Source: Physcia stellaris (taxonomy: Eukaryota; Ascomycota; Lecanoromycetes; Caliciales; Physciaceae). Taken from it: a stretch of DNA of 64,000 nucleotides. The stretch covers positions 310,001 through 374,000 of the forward strand of contig JABSSW010000008.1 of the NCBI GenBank assembly GCA_018902385.1. Direction: 5' to 3'. Within the stretch, counting starts at the first letter, position 1. The number at the start of each line of letters is the position of its first letter. Shown here in pieces: positions 23,820-35,444 of this stretch. The position numbers and the translations under genes are program-made. The notes under the pieces were generated by a model. That model had not been told where the DNA came from. It did no database searches and saw only the letters and a list, made by a program, of their open reading frames with translations.

Positions 23820-25025
23820 ATGGCGAGACACGGTCATAGCCATCGTGCCTCAGAGGAACGTGATTATACTCGCGTGTCAACTTCAAGGGCGATGCCGCAT
23901 CCCAGTGCAGAGCAGAATCGACTCCCGTCTTTGTCGGAGGTACAATCAGCATAGCTAAAGCCGCGATAGATAGAGCTAATGAGGGCTACAGGTCATTCCA
24001 GAGATTAGCTGGACGCATCCGCCAACGGCCAATATAGCCGACTATCGTCGAGAGTTGCACCACAACCCGCAAGGGCCTGCACATTATCACCCTACTCCCC
24101 CGCTCGCTTCTCTACCTCATTCAACAAGTAGATCAACCACCCGCCCAACCTTGGAGATACCTGTATCAACTCCTACGAGCTCCACCAGGCGATTGCCTAT
24201 ACACTCCGGGCCAACCAATCGTAACAGTGTCTCTTCATCTTCCTCCGACTTATCGAGCAACCGGCGCACTAGCAACACTTCTCCCTCAGTCTCGCCAGTA
24301 CACCCGCCGCGGGGTTCGACCTCACGAGAAAAGCTGACCGAGGAACCTCGACGCGTCAAGGCCGAAGCTCCTCCTACTCCAAATTTATCTTCGGGCCTCC
24401 CCAGTCCGTATGGTCCTCACTCAGGCCAAGCGCAGCACCCAGGGCGCTATGGCGGTTATAGCTACCAACAGCCCCAGCCTTATCATCCAGCAAGTCATCC
24501 TTACCCTCCGATTCCCCCTACAACGTCGGCGCCAGTATACAGAGCAGAGTCTTTGCCATACACCGGCTATTCAATGGCTCCTGATGCCCCCGGATACCCT
24601 GGGCCCCACGGACAGCCACTCTACATTGATAATTTCCAGCCAGCAGACAATGAGCGTCGGAGTAAGAAACGGCGGGGTAATCTGCCCAAATGGCAAACTG
24701 ATTTGATGAGATCGTGGTACAACGCTCACGTGCACAACCCTTATCCAACCGACGAGGAGAAACACGTGATTATGCAGGAGACTGGTTTAACGATCGAGCA
24801 GGTCAGCAATCTCCGTTACTCAGTCGGTCAAGTCCGTGACACTTACCATGATCACAGGTCGCCAACTGGTTCATCAATTGCCGACGAAGGCACGGGCCTG
24901 AGATTACAAGACAAGCTCAGGCCGAGTCGAACCTACGAAGGGCCCATGGGTCTACCACTCAGGGATCGACGCAGGAGTCGCCCACGCGTCGTCGAGAAGG
25001 GTTCCTCAAGTCAGAGGCTCGGTAA
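23820..25025 (+). CDS. TALE/KN-type homeobox transcription factor, 3 exons
   Basis: Predicted exons are 23820-23939, 23992-24801 and 24858-25025 (365 aa). The start at 23820 is chosen because splicing 23940-23991 (GT..AG, 52 nt) joins an ATG exon in phase to the long frame. The N-terminal two thirds are disordered, rich in Ser/Pro/Tyr/His. The homeodomain lies at about residues 264-325: KKRRGNLPKWQTDLMRSWY, then NPYPTDEEKHVI (the three-residue-extended loop typical of TALE), then LTIEQ. A 56-nt intron at 24802-24857 interrupts it. The recognition helix follows as VANWFINCRRR, with the W-F-x-N and basic residues kept. A Cys replaces the more usual Ala in the WFIN-A-RRR stretch. It is expected to be a nuclear DNA-binding regulator; its targets are unknown. 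The long gene-free upstream region may carry regulatory DNA. Confidence 0.88.
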
Positions 25026-28000
25026 GAGGGGGTGATGTTGGCGCAATGTTTTCTCTCCTTCTTACTTCTTGATTCGCACAAACGGCTTGCACAGTGGCAA
25101 CGCTTCGGGTGGAACACAGTACACGAACTTTCGGCCATAGTCAGTAGCAATTTACGTTTGGGTGGTCGCTTAGCCGTCGCCCCTGAAACTTCCAAACCGG
25201 TCCAGGACTCTTTCTCTCGTTCGAGCCAGCTAAGCCTCACTTTCTCTTTCCGGCTATCCGATTTTGCCGCTAAATGATGCCGTGCGAAGTATTGCAGGAT
25301 AGGGGTCCAACAGGAAGGTTTACTTTATCGTTCCTGCTCTGATGCCAATTCTTGCATTCGGTCAATGTTGCAAGCGACGTCGATGTTGATCGACACGGTC
25401 TACCCGAAAACGCACAGTTCATCCAGGTAATCCACGTTTCGTTTCACGTGTTGTGCAAGCATCTTTCGAGCGATCGTCGCTGCATCATGTCCCTCCCAAA
25501 CGCCCAGGATCGTCATCCCTCGATCCCCCTCGGCTACCCGGGTTACGCTAGTCGATCCCCGCTGTTCTCCAGTAAAGTAGAAACTCCACCCCCGCCTCCT
25601 CCAAAAGCCACTTGCCTTATTAGCCTTCCACCCCTGGACATCCGCCCGGAGAATGGCCCGCTGCTTCTTCTTCCTTCAAGAACCATGCCGCATCGCAGAA
25701 GATTCGGCTTGCGACGCCAAAGTGAAGACAGCGACGATCGTGTTTGGCTTCGCTTCGTGAATTCGGCATTTATGAGCCAGCATGGACTCGCAATGCAAGT
25801 GGCGATGACGATCCTGCTGTCAACCTTACGAGCTGCCCTGGCCTGGGCTGCTCCGTGGCCGTGTTACCCGCTCGCTCGCTTGGCGAATGAAGGCGATGTA
25901 GACAGCAGTGGCGAGCACAAATTGGACGCAATCGTGTCGATTCGTTTCGAATCTGTACAAAACATCCAAGCGAGATGATGTAGATCCAAGGGTCCCGCCA
26001 TCTTCAAGGTTCCTGCAGTTGAAGCAAATCAATCATGCGACATACTATATCTTGGGTACATAAGGTGACGTTGAGCTGCGAATGCGATGGACCTGCAGTG
26101 ACCGTCACATCCGGCCCGAATCACAGAGTCTTCAACCTTAAACCCAATTACTGCAACATGCGTCTCCAAATTCCCTTGTCCGCAGAGGAGATCTTCTGCT
26201 TCATTCAGCTGGCAAGTTCAAAACCTCGCTTCTACATCAAAGGAGTCGTTCAAGTCGGTACAGGCAGTGGCGCCCTACACTTTGCCACTTTAGCGCCACT
26301 TCCAATTTTCAGCTTTCATCAACCGAGATGTCACCGATGGATGATGGCTTCGATGCCTTGAACCCAGCAGCTTCTCGGATCAACCCTTGTTCTGAAGCAA
26401 GAGCGGCGGCGACCCTGACGGCAATTCCAGATGCCATCGAGTCTTACGGTCTTACCAGCTTCGGACACCGCGCCAAGGTGTGGGCGTCAAGGATCAATAT
26501 CTACTCCGCTATGGATGCATTCAATGAGATTCTAAACTCTAGTTGCATGTAATCATCACTCCAACCCTAAACCGTGGGATGCGTCTCAATGAAGGAGTCG
26601 GCAGTCACGGAAAACAGAGTCTGACCGGACACGCCAAGTCCAAAGGTCCTTGATAGACAGCATATGCTAGAAACCAAGGTGTAGTCTCTGCAGGTGCAAA
26701 ATAATCCCATTGACCACCTTTCGAGACGGCCCTCTCACCTCAGATCAAGTCCTTGTCCGAAACTCACACAGGGTATGGAAAGCCATCTCCTTTTCTCAAA
26801 TCGTACAGTCTTTTCCGATAGAACAGTCATCTTGGTTATTCGATAGGGCCAGTGTTGCGCCTATCTGCGTCTCCGCCTGAAGAATAAGAGATGCATCTTG
26901 GATACAAAACAGTCGGGATTCCCGAACTGCCTTGAACAAGAATATGTACGGGAATAGAGCAGAAATCAGCGAAGAACCCTTCGAACAATAGAAACCTGGT
27001 CATTCGTCCTCCTTTGTAGTGACTGTATGTACCATCTATGCTCCCGCAACGCTGGATTAACAGCTCACGCAGCCTTTCACGGGATTCATCTGCGTGATTC
27101 TGTCGGTATCGATTCCGAGTATCACAAACGTAGGTCTACTTCACCGAGTAATTTGAACAGGCCCATCTCTGTTCCTATCCTTCACCAGCCAGGCTGTTCA
27201 AGTCAAGTCCGACTTGATTCTGCCTCATTCGTGGGTGTCACTCTATCTGTACTCGCTGCACATTACCATACTACTTCTCGATAATTGTACAAACACGGAC
27301 GACCTTTGGTGAGAGACTAGATAGCTACGGTGACGCGATTACGACAGATCCTCTTCGTCACTGTCATTTCGTACATAGATGATTGCAACCATGCGTATCC
27401 TAACCAATATAGAAACTTACCTCGAAGAAGGATAGTTCAGTCAAAGCTCCAGCCCAATACCATAGCATTGCTTGATGACCCTCGACAAGAAGGGGCATAT
27501 CTATCAAGGAGGCATTTCAAGCAATGTTGCTTTGAATCATTCTTGATGAATGAAACATATCTACAATCATAGATCTTCCATTCATGTCTTCTCATCAGCA
27601 AGTCACGTAAACGGTCGATTGTTCATCACGAATAGGATCGTCAGCGGGCTACTACTACTGAAAACTGCCTCATCGAATCTAGTTGAAAACCTCCTTGCCT
27701 CCTACGCGTATGAACCCAAGAGCCCGCTGGTAGAAGTCGTCGACATCTAACCCTGCTCATTGTTCACTTAGATGATCTACAGAACCCAACCCTAATCCAA
27801 CGCATCAGGTGCCAAGAAACCACCACAGAGATCAATCGAGAGCTTGCGCTTTCCACGCGTCGAACCGATCCTCGGATATCCCGATTGAATGTCGAGGATG
27901 ACGGATTCACGAACCTACGTTCTGGATTGTTGTTGTGCTAACGCTTCATGTTTTGGATGGAGCGACTCACTGTCCCTATTGCGATGTCAAATTGACTCAT

Positions 28001-28086
28001 GTGTGAGCTTCACATCAGAATGCTCTGCGAGAATCGAGTGATCCGGCCGGACTGGTGACTCATATTTTGGATATTGAAGACTGTTC
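25026..28086. other. Intergenic region, no firm gene
   Basis: The longest open frame (25352-25978, plus strand, 208 codons) includes a proline run (TPPPPPPKA) but has no recognisable domain, so I do not call it. A 108-codon frame at 26035-26361 is equally anonymous. Both could be parts of non-coding transcripts or unrecognised exons. I see no mobile-element ends. Confidence 0.4.
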
Positions 28087-30937
28087 ATGATGGCAGAAAG
28101 TGCGAGGTCCGGCCTGCTGGACCTCGAGAGGGAGCTGAGTTGCTCGGTAAGCTCGACAAATCCCAACGTCGAACCTATGATATCACATTACTCCCAATTA
28201 AAGCCGAGGGTGTGTCTGGTTACTTTGCTAGCTAACAACGGTGGTGTTATAGATATGCACAGAAGTATTATACCAACCTCTTACCCTGCTAGACTGTCTA
28301 CACACCTTCTGCGGCTCATGTCTCAAAGAATGGTTCTCGTGGCAAGCTTCTCAAGCTTCGCATACTAAGCCTAATCCATACACTTGCCCATCTTGTCGCG
28401 CCTTGGTTCGAGAGACGAGACCTGATGCTAAAGTAACGACGCTACTGGAGATGTTTCTCCAAGCAAACCCTGGCAAAGGGAAGACGGATGAAGAGAAAGA
28501 AGAGATGAGGAAGAAGTACAAAGTCGGGGACAAAGTCATGCCAAAAATTGAGTTGAAGCTAGAAAGCAGCGCAGAGGCTGAAGATCGGAGAATGATAGAG
28601 GAAATCCGGGAATTGAGCTTGCGAGAAGTTGGGGTAAGAGGGGCAGGCACCCATGAGAGGGGAACAAGGCAGAGACAGCGAGACGGTGATAGAGATACCA
28701 GAGATGATGAAGCCAGGCGTCGTCGCCGAGAACAAGAGAGAAGACGGCGCAATGGGGAACAAAGAGGAGTCAATGAGGAGAGGGGTCGAGCTTTACGAGA
28801 CACGGATTCCAGGTCGCAAGCGAGGCATATTGAGCATCAGTCAAGTCTACGGTCCCTAATAAGCAATTCGGATGTTGACTCTGCAGAGATGGAAGCGGAA
28901 ATACTGCGGCAGATTATGGACGAGGGGCTGTTGGATGGCATAGACCTAAACAATCTGGACGTTTCCCAAGAAGATGAGCTTAGTGAGCGTATCGCAGATG
29001 CATATAGGCGAAGACATGGTCAGACGTTAAGATCGCGTGGTACACGGACCGAAAGCTCTGGAGAATCAACCACAAGGCAAAGTGGCCGTGAGCGGCCTCG
29101 GCATCGTGAGCAACGTCGATCTTCTCCAACACAACAAGTCACACAATCCTCTCGTCCGCCGATATCAAGACCGCACCTTTTTGAAGCCTATCCCACAGGT
29201 GATGGGCACAGACGAAGGACATCAAGCGAGCACAGAAGGCAAACATCACCTGCTCCAACGTCAGCAAACGGAGCCTCCACTGAGACACAGAGGCGAGCCG
29301 CACGCTCAGCGACTGATCTCTCGAACACGTCACAAACAGTGCAAAACTTCCGAGCTCGTCCCGCAGAAAATACGAGAAGGACTAGTGATCACGCGCGACA
29401 ACGCTCGGCCGATAGTTCGTCGAGAATCAGATCACACAGTCGGCAAGCTTCAGCTTCTTCGAATGCAAACCCACAAAACCAAATGACCTCTCCTCGGGTA
29501 ACTGAACGGCCAACGCAATTGATAACACAGCAAAGCGCCCTTACTCCTACTAGGAACAGACCGGTGGATTCTCTACCGTCAGCAGAAGGAGATACTCCCA
29601 ATCATGAAAGACATACGACGTATCCGATGCCTGATTCCAATGCTACAGCGACAAAGCCATCCTTAGGACCTCCTTCGTCGAGACTGGCTGCCAATCCATA
29701 TATCGAAACCTTTGTATCGTGCAATCGTTGTGGAAAAGCAAATATTGCATATGATCTACACTATAACTGCGCTGTATGCGAAAAGGGTAGGTACAACCTC
29801 TGCAACCGTTGCTATCGCCTAAGTAAAGGCTGTCTCCATTGGTATGGATTTGGCAAGGGAGCGATGCGCTGGTATGAACGCCAAACTCCGCCAGGCGGCT
29901 ACCCACCCAACCATCCTCTACCACATGTTCTGCGAGGTCATCGGTATCTGAATCCCGAAATCGAGATTCGCCTTTCCTCAGGTCCACGGCACACAATCCC
30001 AGATCCCGCGAAACGGTTACAGTCAGGTTTCTTCTGCTCAAGCTGCTCCGCTTTCGCCAACGACTGTTTTTGGAAGTGCGAGCAATGCAACGATGGCGAA
30101 TGGGGCTTTTGCAACCCCTGCGTCAATCAAGGAAAATGTTGTACACATCCTCTTCTGCCCATAGCCCATTCGTCGGTCGTCTCACGAGTTGATCGCCCTA
30201 TCAGCTCGACCCCTCGTTCGTCCTTCTTTCCAGCATCGCCTTCTAATCAACAAGTACCAAAATCAGAATCTGTAACCCTCACCTTCAACACCGCCTGTGA
30301 TATCTGTACATTGCCCATCCCACCGTCTGCGACTCGCTTCCACTGCCCGCAGTGCAACAACGGCGATTACGACATTTGCACCTCGTGCTACCTCAGTTTG
30401 GTCTCCTCGCACCGCATCTCCACGGAGAACAGCGACAAAGGCTGGCGTAGATGTCTCCAAGGGCACAGAATGATCATCGTTGGCTTCGAAGAGAGCTCGC
30501 TCGGCCAGCGGCGTATCGTCGTTCGGGACCTTGTTGGCGGACAGGCTCTCAGGCATGATCAATCCGTTAATTCTGCTTCTTCAGCACCCGTATCTCAATC
30601 TGTTGGAGGCCAGAGGAGTGAAGAACGGCGTAGGCGCGAGGATGACACGCTTACGACTGCGTCAGCATCAACAGTCCCGACCACGCCCTCACATTCTCCC
30701 TCACTGGGATCAGCTGTCTTAGATGGTCGAGGTCAATATCCCCCGTCTGGGGGCGTAGGTCTTACAGCGGTGGCGATGTGGGCGTATTGGCCTGCCGAGG
30801 GTGCTGGTGATGAGCTGGGTTTTCCGAAGGGCGCAGAGATCAGGGAGGCGGTTGATATCAATGGGTATTGGTTCGAGGGGTTCTATTGTGGGCGAGGAGG
30901 CTTGTGGCCGGGGGCTTACGCGAGGGTTATTCGGTGA
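28087..30937 (+). CDS. RING finger protein with three ZZ-like zinc modules and C-terminal SH3
   Basis: Exons are 28087-28146 and 28253-30937 (intron 106 nt), giving 914 aa. Splicing is decisive: the first RING cysteines (LSCS) are in exon 1 and ICTEVLYQPL in exon 2, together giving C-x2-C...C-x-H-x2-C-x2-C...C-x2-C at about residues 18-58 (DCLHTFCGSCL, CPSCRAL), a C3HC4 E3 ligase finger. A long polar region, rich in Arg/Glu/Ser and probably disordered, follows. Three Cys/His modules resembling ZZ fingers start near residues 505 (CNRCGK), 611 (CSSCSAF) and 700 (CDICTLP). The last about 55 residues form an SH3 domain (AMWAYWPA, DELGFPKGAEI, GLWPGAYARVI). By family knowledge it should ubiquitinate partners held by the ZZ/SH3 parts. 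Substrates are unknown. The frame is intact. Confidence 0.87.
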
Positions 30938-31155
30938 TGATTAGCCACGACATCGGCAACGCACCGTTACGTTTGGCAAAGAACTCCTCCCCCTCCTAGG
31001 GATTTCTTGCAGCCGCCTCCGAGGAGGTAACTGGCAAGTCTCCTTCAGTTTCTTTAAGGGCATCATGATGGTATTCTCAAAATTTCATGGAGGTTCCGGA
31101 AACTCCTTCAGTGATAACCCAGTCTCGCCTCACCGATTTCTCGAAGGGTCATTAA

Positions 31156-31521
31156 ATGGCTTCCGAATTCTATCCCTCGAAAGCCGCGCCAAATCAAGAC
31201 TCCGGAGAACCTGAAAGAACCCCTCGCGAAAAGCTTCTGCAACACCCTCAAGGTGCAATTACAGACGCCCTCACGCGGTTTTTATCACCCCGAGAAGCAT
31301 CATCCTTCTCCACCTTCTTCACCGCCATGGCGCATGTCTCCTCGACTTTCTTTCGCTTAAGCCCTCAGCACGGGTATCGAAACCATGAACTCAGTTTTGC
31401 CAATCGCAAACCGAATATAATAATCACTATGGAGACTACGAAAGTCGACTGGAAGCGGCAGGGACCCGCTTTCGGATATCAAGGCCTCCCTCCCCCACCA
31501 GCAATTCCGTTTTTGGAGTGA
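31156..31521 (+). CDS. Small hypothetical protein, 121 aa
   Basis: A single open frame starts at an ATG shortly downstream of the RING gene on the same strand. The product begins MASEFYPSKAAP, has a central helical-looking segment with LTRFLSPREASSFSTFF, and ends in a proline-rich PPPPAIPFLE. No domain, signal peptide or membrane segment is recognised. It may be a real small gene or the 3' region of the preceding transcript. Confidence 0.35.
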   Translation: MASEFYPSKAAPNQDSGEPERTPREKLLQHPQGAITDALTRFLSPREASSFSTFFTAMAHVSSTFFRLSPQHGYRNHELSFANRKPNIIITMETTKVDWKRQGPAFGYQGLPPPPAIPFLE

Positions 31522-31784
31522 GTACTGCGTCTCGAGGTCTTCACTCTGGGCGTTTTTTCGGATCTTTTTGGATATAATGGAAGGAATTCTCAGATGTTGA
31601 GGTTCGAGATTTGAGAGATGGGCTGGCATGATGACAGGACTATCGATGTTAAAAGTTCATTTTGTGTTTCGCGGGGGTTTGGATGAATGAATGATGAATA
31701 CGACCTTGGATGAGACTAGGTACGATAATCAGTTTGGATAATTGCTCAGATGTAAAGGATCTATTAGGTAATCTTTCTTGAATA

Positions 31785-32303
31785 CAGTCGTTTTAAAAAA
31801 GGTTGGCGGTCGGGAAACCCGAACCTCAGGTTCCCCACCACACACCCAAATCTGGTGCACTTCGGAGCTCATCATAGAACAGCAATATCAACACGACGCA
31901 ACGTCATTGTATCGAAAAATATCTATCAAAATATCATACATATAACACATACAATCAATACACGAATTTGTATAATGTAATTCGATGTATTGTTGTGAAA
32001 ACACAATGTTGTTGTTTATTTCGTAGAAGTGCTCCGTCTGAAAATTTTGTTAGCGCAAAAATTTCAGCAATATGTCAACAACATGCACATCACAACAATA
32101 CAACGAAACAATCATTGAAATTCATACAATCAATAGTAATTGTCATGTTTTGTAATTATACGTCAAATTTAATCAATTAAATAACGTTGTGTACTGCTTA
32201 TAGCATGTTCAATGTTTGAGCTCTGAAGTGCACCAGATTTGGGTGTGTGGTGGGGGACCTGAGGTTCGGGTTTCCCGACCGCCAACCTTTTTTAAAACGA
32301 CTG
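31785..32303. mobile_element. MITE, 519 bp, 86-bp terminal inverted repeats, TA duplication
   Basis: The left end CAGTCGTTTTAAAAAAGG and the right end are inverted copies over 86 bp (31785-31870 and 32218-32303), with two mismatches. TA flanks both sides (31783-31784, 32304-32305). There is no transposase. The longest internal frame is 70 codons with no similarity I recognise. The arms are GC-balanced, but the roughly 347-bp core is AT-rich and kept CA/CG while losing CC and most CT. A non-autonomous Tc1/mariner-type element is the likely origin. Its termini differ from those of the MITE at 13234. Confidence 0.93.
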
Positions 32304-32305
32304 TA

Positions 32306-35027
32306 ACATGGCGTACTTTCCTCGCTTCCTTCACACGTAATTCTTAAGATTTTTCTTTCTTTTTTTGATTCTAGCTTTCATGATCTGTACATCGACGATA
32401 GAGCGATGAATGAATGTTTTCTCAATTATCTTAGCCACGATCTCCCTCTCCATTTCCGAAACATCAGCAAGTCTCTCCTCGCTTTCTCCCTCTCCCCTTT
32501 CCATCACCGTTTTCGTCTCCATATGCTCTCCCTCGTTCCTTGAAACCCTTCATCGCTACCCATCCATGTCCGAATTGCACCTCATCGCATCTCCCACGAA
32601 CCACTCAGCTGTCTCTATCCTTCCATTCCATCTCGGACCAATTCCCTCAATACCGCCTCGGACAGCGAAGCTCGACTGATCGTGGCTGGACTAAGAGTTT
32701 AATGCAAATGGCGGTGGGGCTATCGTAAGTGTTTATCTATGGGAGGAGGCTTGACGGAATGGGAGGGCGGAAATTGGGATGGTTTTTTCTCCCTCGAGGA
32801 GAATTCGATGCAAGACCCAATCAGTGCGATGAATGTCCTCAATGGGCTGCCAAAATCTTTCCTTTTTTGGGGCGGGGGGGATGGGCAAGTGCTCTAAGTT
32901 CTAGATTTTGGCATGGCTGTTGTCGCGTGGATGGAGTGGGACTTGGTTCTGCGGTACTTGAGCATAGATGGAAATTCAAATTGGACGTAGGTAGATCTTT
33001 CATAATCCCATATTGAATACCAAGGACGACGAGCAGGACGCGTCTTCCTCTCGCTTATCGGTTTTGATTGTGATTCCGTTACGATATCAGATGGCGGAAG
33101 AGTTCGAGGAAAGGAGAACAGAACATCGATACCAAATTTCTAGCCATGGAGCCATCATGTCTACTTAACTTCCTCTTTCGTCATCATGTATGATCTCGAT
33201 GCCCATACTAACAAGCTGGCGGTTTTACTTCCTTCATCTCCATCCCCAAACACCTAGAATTGACTCAACCTCTCGCGTTCACGTCTGGGGTTAGGTGCTA
33301 GCTCTGAATCTCTTACGATTTCTCGAATCTCGAATAGGATTGTTGATCGGGGCGGACGGGAGAGATAAGAAGCGCGATTGAAGAGAAGAGAGCTGATTCG
33401 GAGTTCTGAGATGGGGTGAGGAATTTGTGGGGGAGGGAGAGGATAGAATGTGGGGAGAGGAGAGAGTAGGGGGTGAGGGATTGAGAGGGAGGGAGAGGGA
33501 GGAAAGGACGGAAATCTTGGTACATCATCCCCCGAGAAAGAAAGACCACAGTCAACAGAACCAGATATCCCCTTTACACAAGAAACATCACAGAATCTGA
33601 AGCCAACGATCCCTGAAACCCTGAAAGAAGTTGCCGTGGGAGTAGAGGACGCGAAGTTGCAGATAGATTATCGAACATTAGGGAGATCTTTTTTCCTATC
33701 TCATTTCGAGTCCACGAAAGGAAGAATTCCGTAACCAGCCTTTGATTTTGTTTGGAAACATTGATATGTGAGGATTTTGCTTTTCTATATCCCACCTATG
33801 ATACCGCCCCATGTGCAAAAGCGAGAGCTATAGAGCTAATCAAGGGTAGGGGGCTTCAAGGTTCTGAATAAAATTAGTTGACGATTCCCTATCAAATCAC
33901 AATAGCGAAAAAGAAAAAAATATTTGCTCGCTCTATCGCTCTTCGCTTCTCATCCCCCTACTTCTTTTCTAAAACCAAAAAAGGCAGCTATCGCTCCATT
34001 ATTTCACAATTCGACGATAAGTAGACCAGAGCCCTGCTCCCACAAAAGTCAGAGATCTTCTTCCCCAATCTCGTTCCACAATCATTGACCAAAAGGAGTA
34101 AGATTATGTATCGCTACTTCAGCCCCCACTCATTTTTAATAAGCGTTTTCTTCGGTGTCTTCATGGCTGTTTGAGCCGCGAGATTAAGAGAAGAGGAAGC
34201 TGTTTCTAGTCATCTCGATATGAAGAAAGGAGGGAGTGGATGTCGGAGATTGCTTCCTTATGGAAAGAGGCTTTGGGAGCCGTGAGGTGGTGGAGAGGAA
34301 GGGAAAGCTTTGGTAGGTTGTATACTGTGTAGTGGGGGCAAGAACGTCCTTTTGAAGTTCAGGATGATAGAGATTGGTGCGGAGACTGATAAATTTTATT
34401 GCAGAGCGAAATCGGGAGATCAAATGTAAACGAAGAAGTGGAAGGTGGCGGGCGTTGATAGGCGCAGTTAGCGGGAAAGGGAGATGTTTCTGGATCGGTA
34501 GTATGAGGATTGGGTTTGAAGGATGACTGGGAAAGACTAAGATGTACGCAGAAGAGAAATTGTTCGGCTTTGATTGCTACGATGCAAGAGAGAAGAGCCC
34601 AGTCGGGTCGTTGAGGGTGGTTGGGTTGGACGATGTGATGAGGCTTGCTGGAAGTGTGATGTTTTTCCCGGTTTTGAAGCTCTGGTCGCAATGCTTGATA
34701 CCATGGAGAAGGAAAGTACTGGATTGTCGATTGATGCTTCAGTGCTCGAGAGAAAGGTGTCGGAGCAAAAGAGCTAGCCTGGAGCTCGTGCGAGGGATTT
34801 TAGGTGCTGGCCGTTGTTTCTGTCTCCACACGATGATCATTATGCTTATGGTATGTGGCCTCGATACCGGAATTTGCTGGAGAGTATGTGGAACATGCTG
34901 ATTGACGTGAGTAAACAAGCCAGAACAAGTGTTTCTACTGGGTCCCAAATCGACTTACGGTCCATCTCGTGCCCAATAAACAAGCATTCGTTCGAGGTAT
35001 CCCCATGCCAAAAATTCCAGAGATCAC
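32306..35027. other. Intergenic region, no gene seen
   Basis: Open frames up to about 120 codons occur on both strands around 34180-34950, but none has a recognisable motif. Pyrimidine-rich (32440-32560) and purine-rich (33400-33510, GGGAGAGG-type) tracts are present. I see no repeats with defined ends. Confidence 0.45.
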
Positions 35028-35444
35028 TTAACCCACAACAACAGCTCTCACCCTAATCTCAACTCTCGAATTCCCATACCGAACCCACTCGACCCACTCC
35101 CCACCGCTCCATCCCCTCCCCACCTTCCACGCCATCCCCTCATATGCATCACCATCATCCTCTTCAAACATCTTTCTCTCTCCAACCGCAGACTCGTCAT
35201 CCCAAATGCTGCTGTACCAGTAGAGCAGACCTTGCTTCTGCGCTAGTAAGAGCATGGGCGACTGTTCCGCTTCATCGCTTGCGTCCAGGATTATCTTGTC
35301 GATGAGGCATCGCCCAGCATTGACGGCCTTTTCATAGCTGGAGAAGACGCCGATGAGGCCGGTTTGGGGGTTGGAGAGAATGGAGGGAATGGCGTAGGTG
35401 CATACGTGGACGGTTATGTTGACGGGAGAGGAGTTGATGGACAT
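35028..35444 (-). CDS. Hypothetical protein, 138 aa
   Basis: A single minus-strand open frame starts MSINSSPVNITVHVC. The sequence looks like a compact folded domain: alternating hydrophobic segments (TVHVCTYAIPSIL, IGVFSSYEKAVNAGR), an acidic middle (EEDDGDAYEG) and a Trp-rich C-terminal part (GWSGGEWVEWVRYG). There is no signal peptide or membrane segment. I do not recognise the family. Coding is supported by even amino-acid use and a frame clearly longer than its surroundings. Confidence 0.5.
   Translation of the reverse strand: MSINSSPVNITVHVCTYAIPSILSNPQTGLIGVFSSYEKAVNAGRCLIDKIILDASDEAEQSPMLLLAQKQGLLYWYSSIWDDESAVGERKMFEEDDGDAYEGMAWKVGRGWSGGEWVEWVRYGNSRVEIRVRAVVVG

Noticed and set aside
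25352-25978. 208-codon plus-strand frame
   Set aside because: No domain, no signal, no splice-linked exons, and low-complexity proline run only; not enough to call a gene.
10014-31521. Secondary-metabolite or defence gene cluster around the NLR
   Set aside because: Neighbouring genes (homeobox, RING, small ORFs) share no pathway and are separated by kilobases of gene-free DNA.
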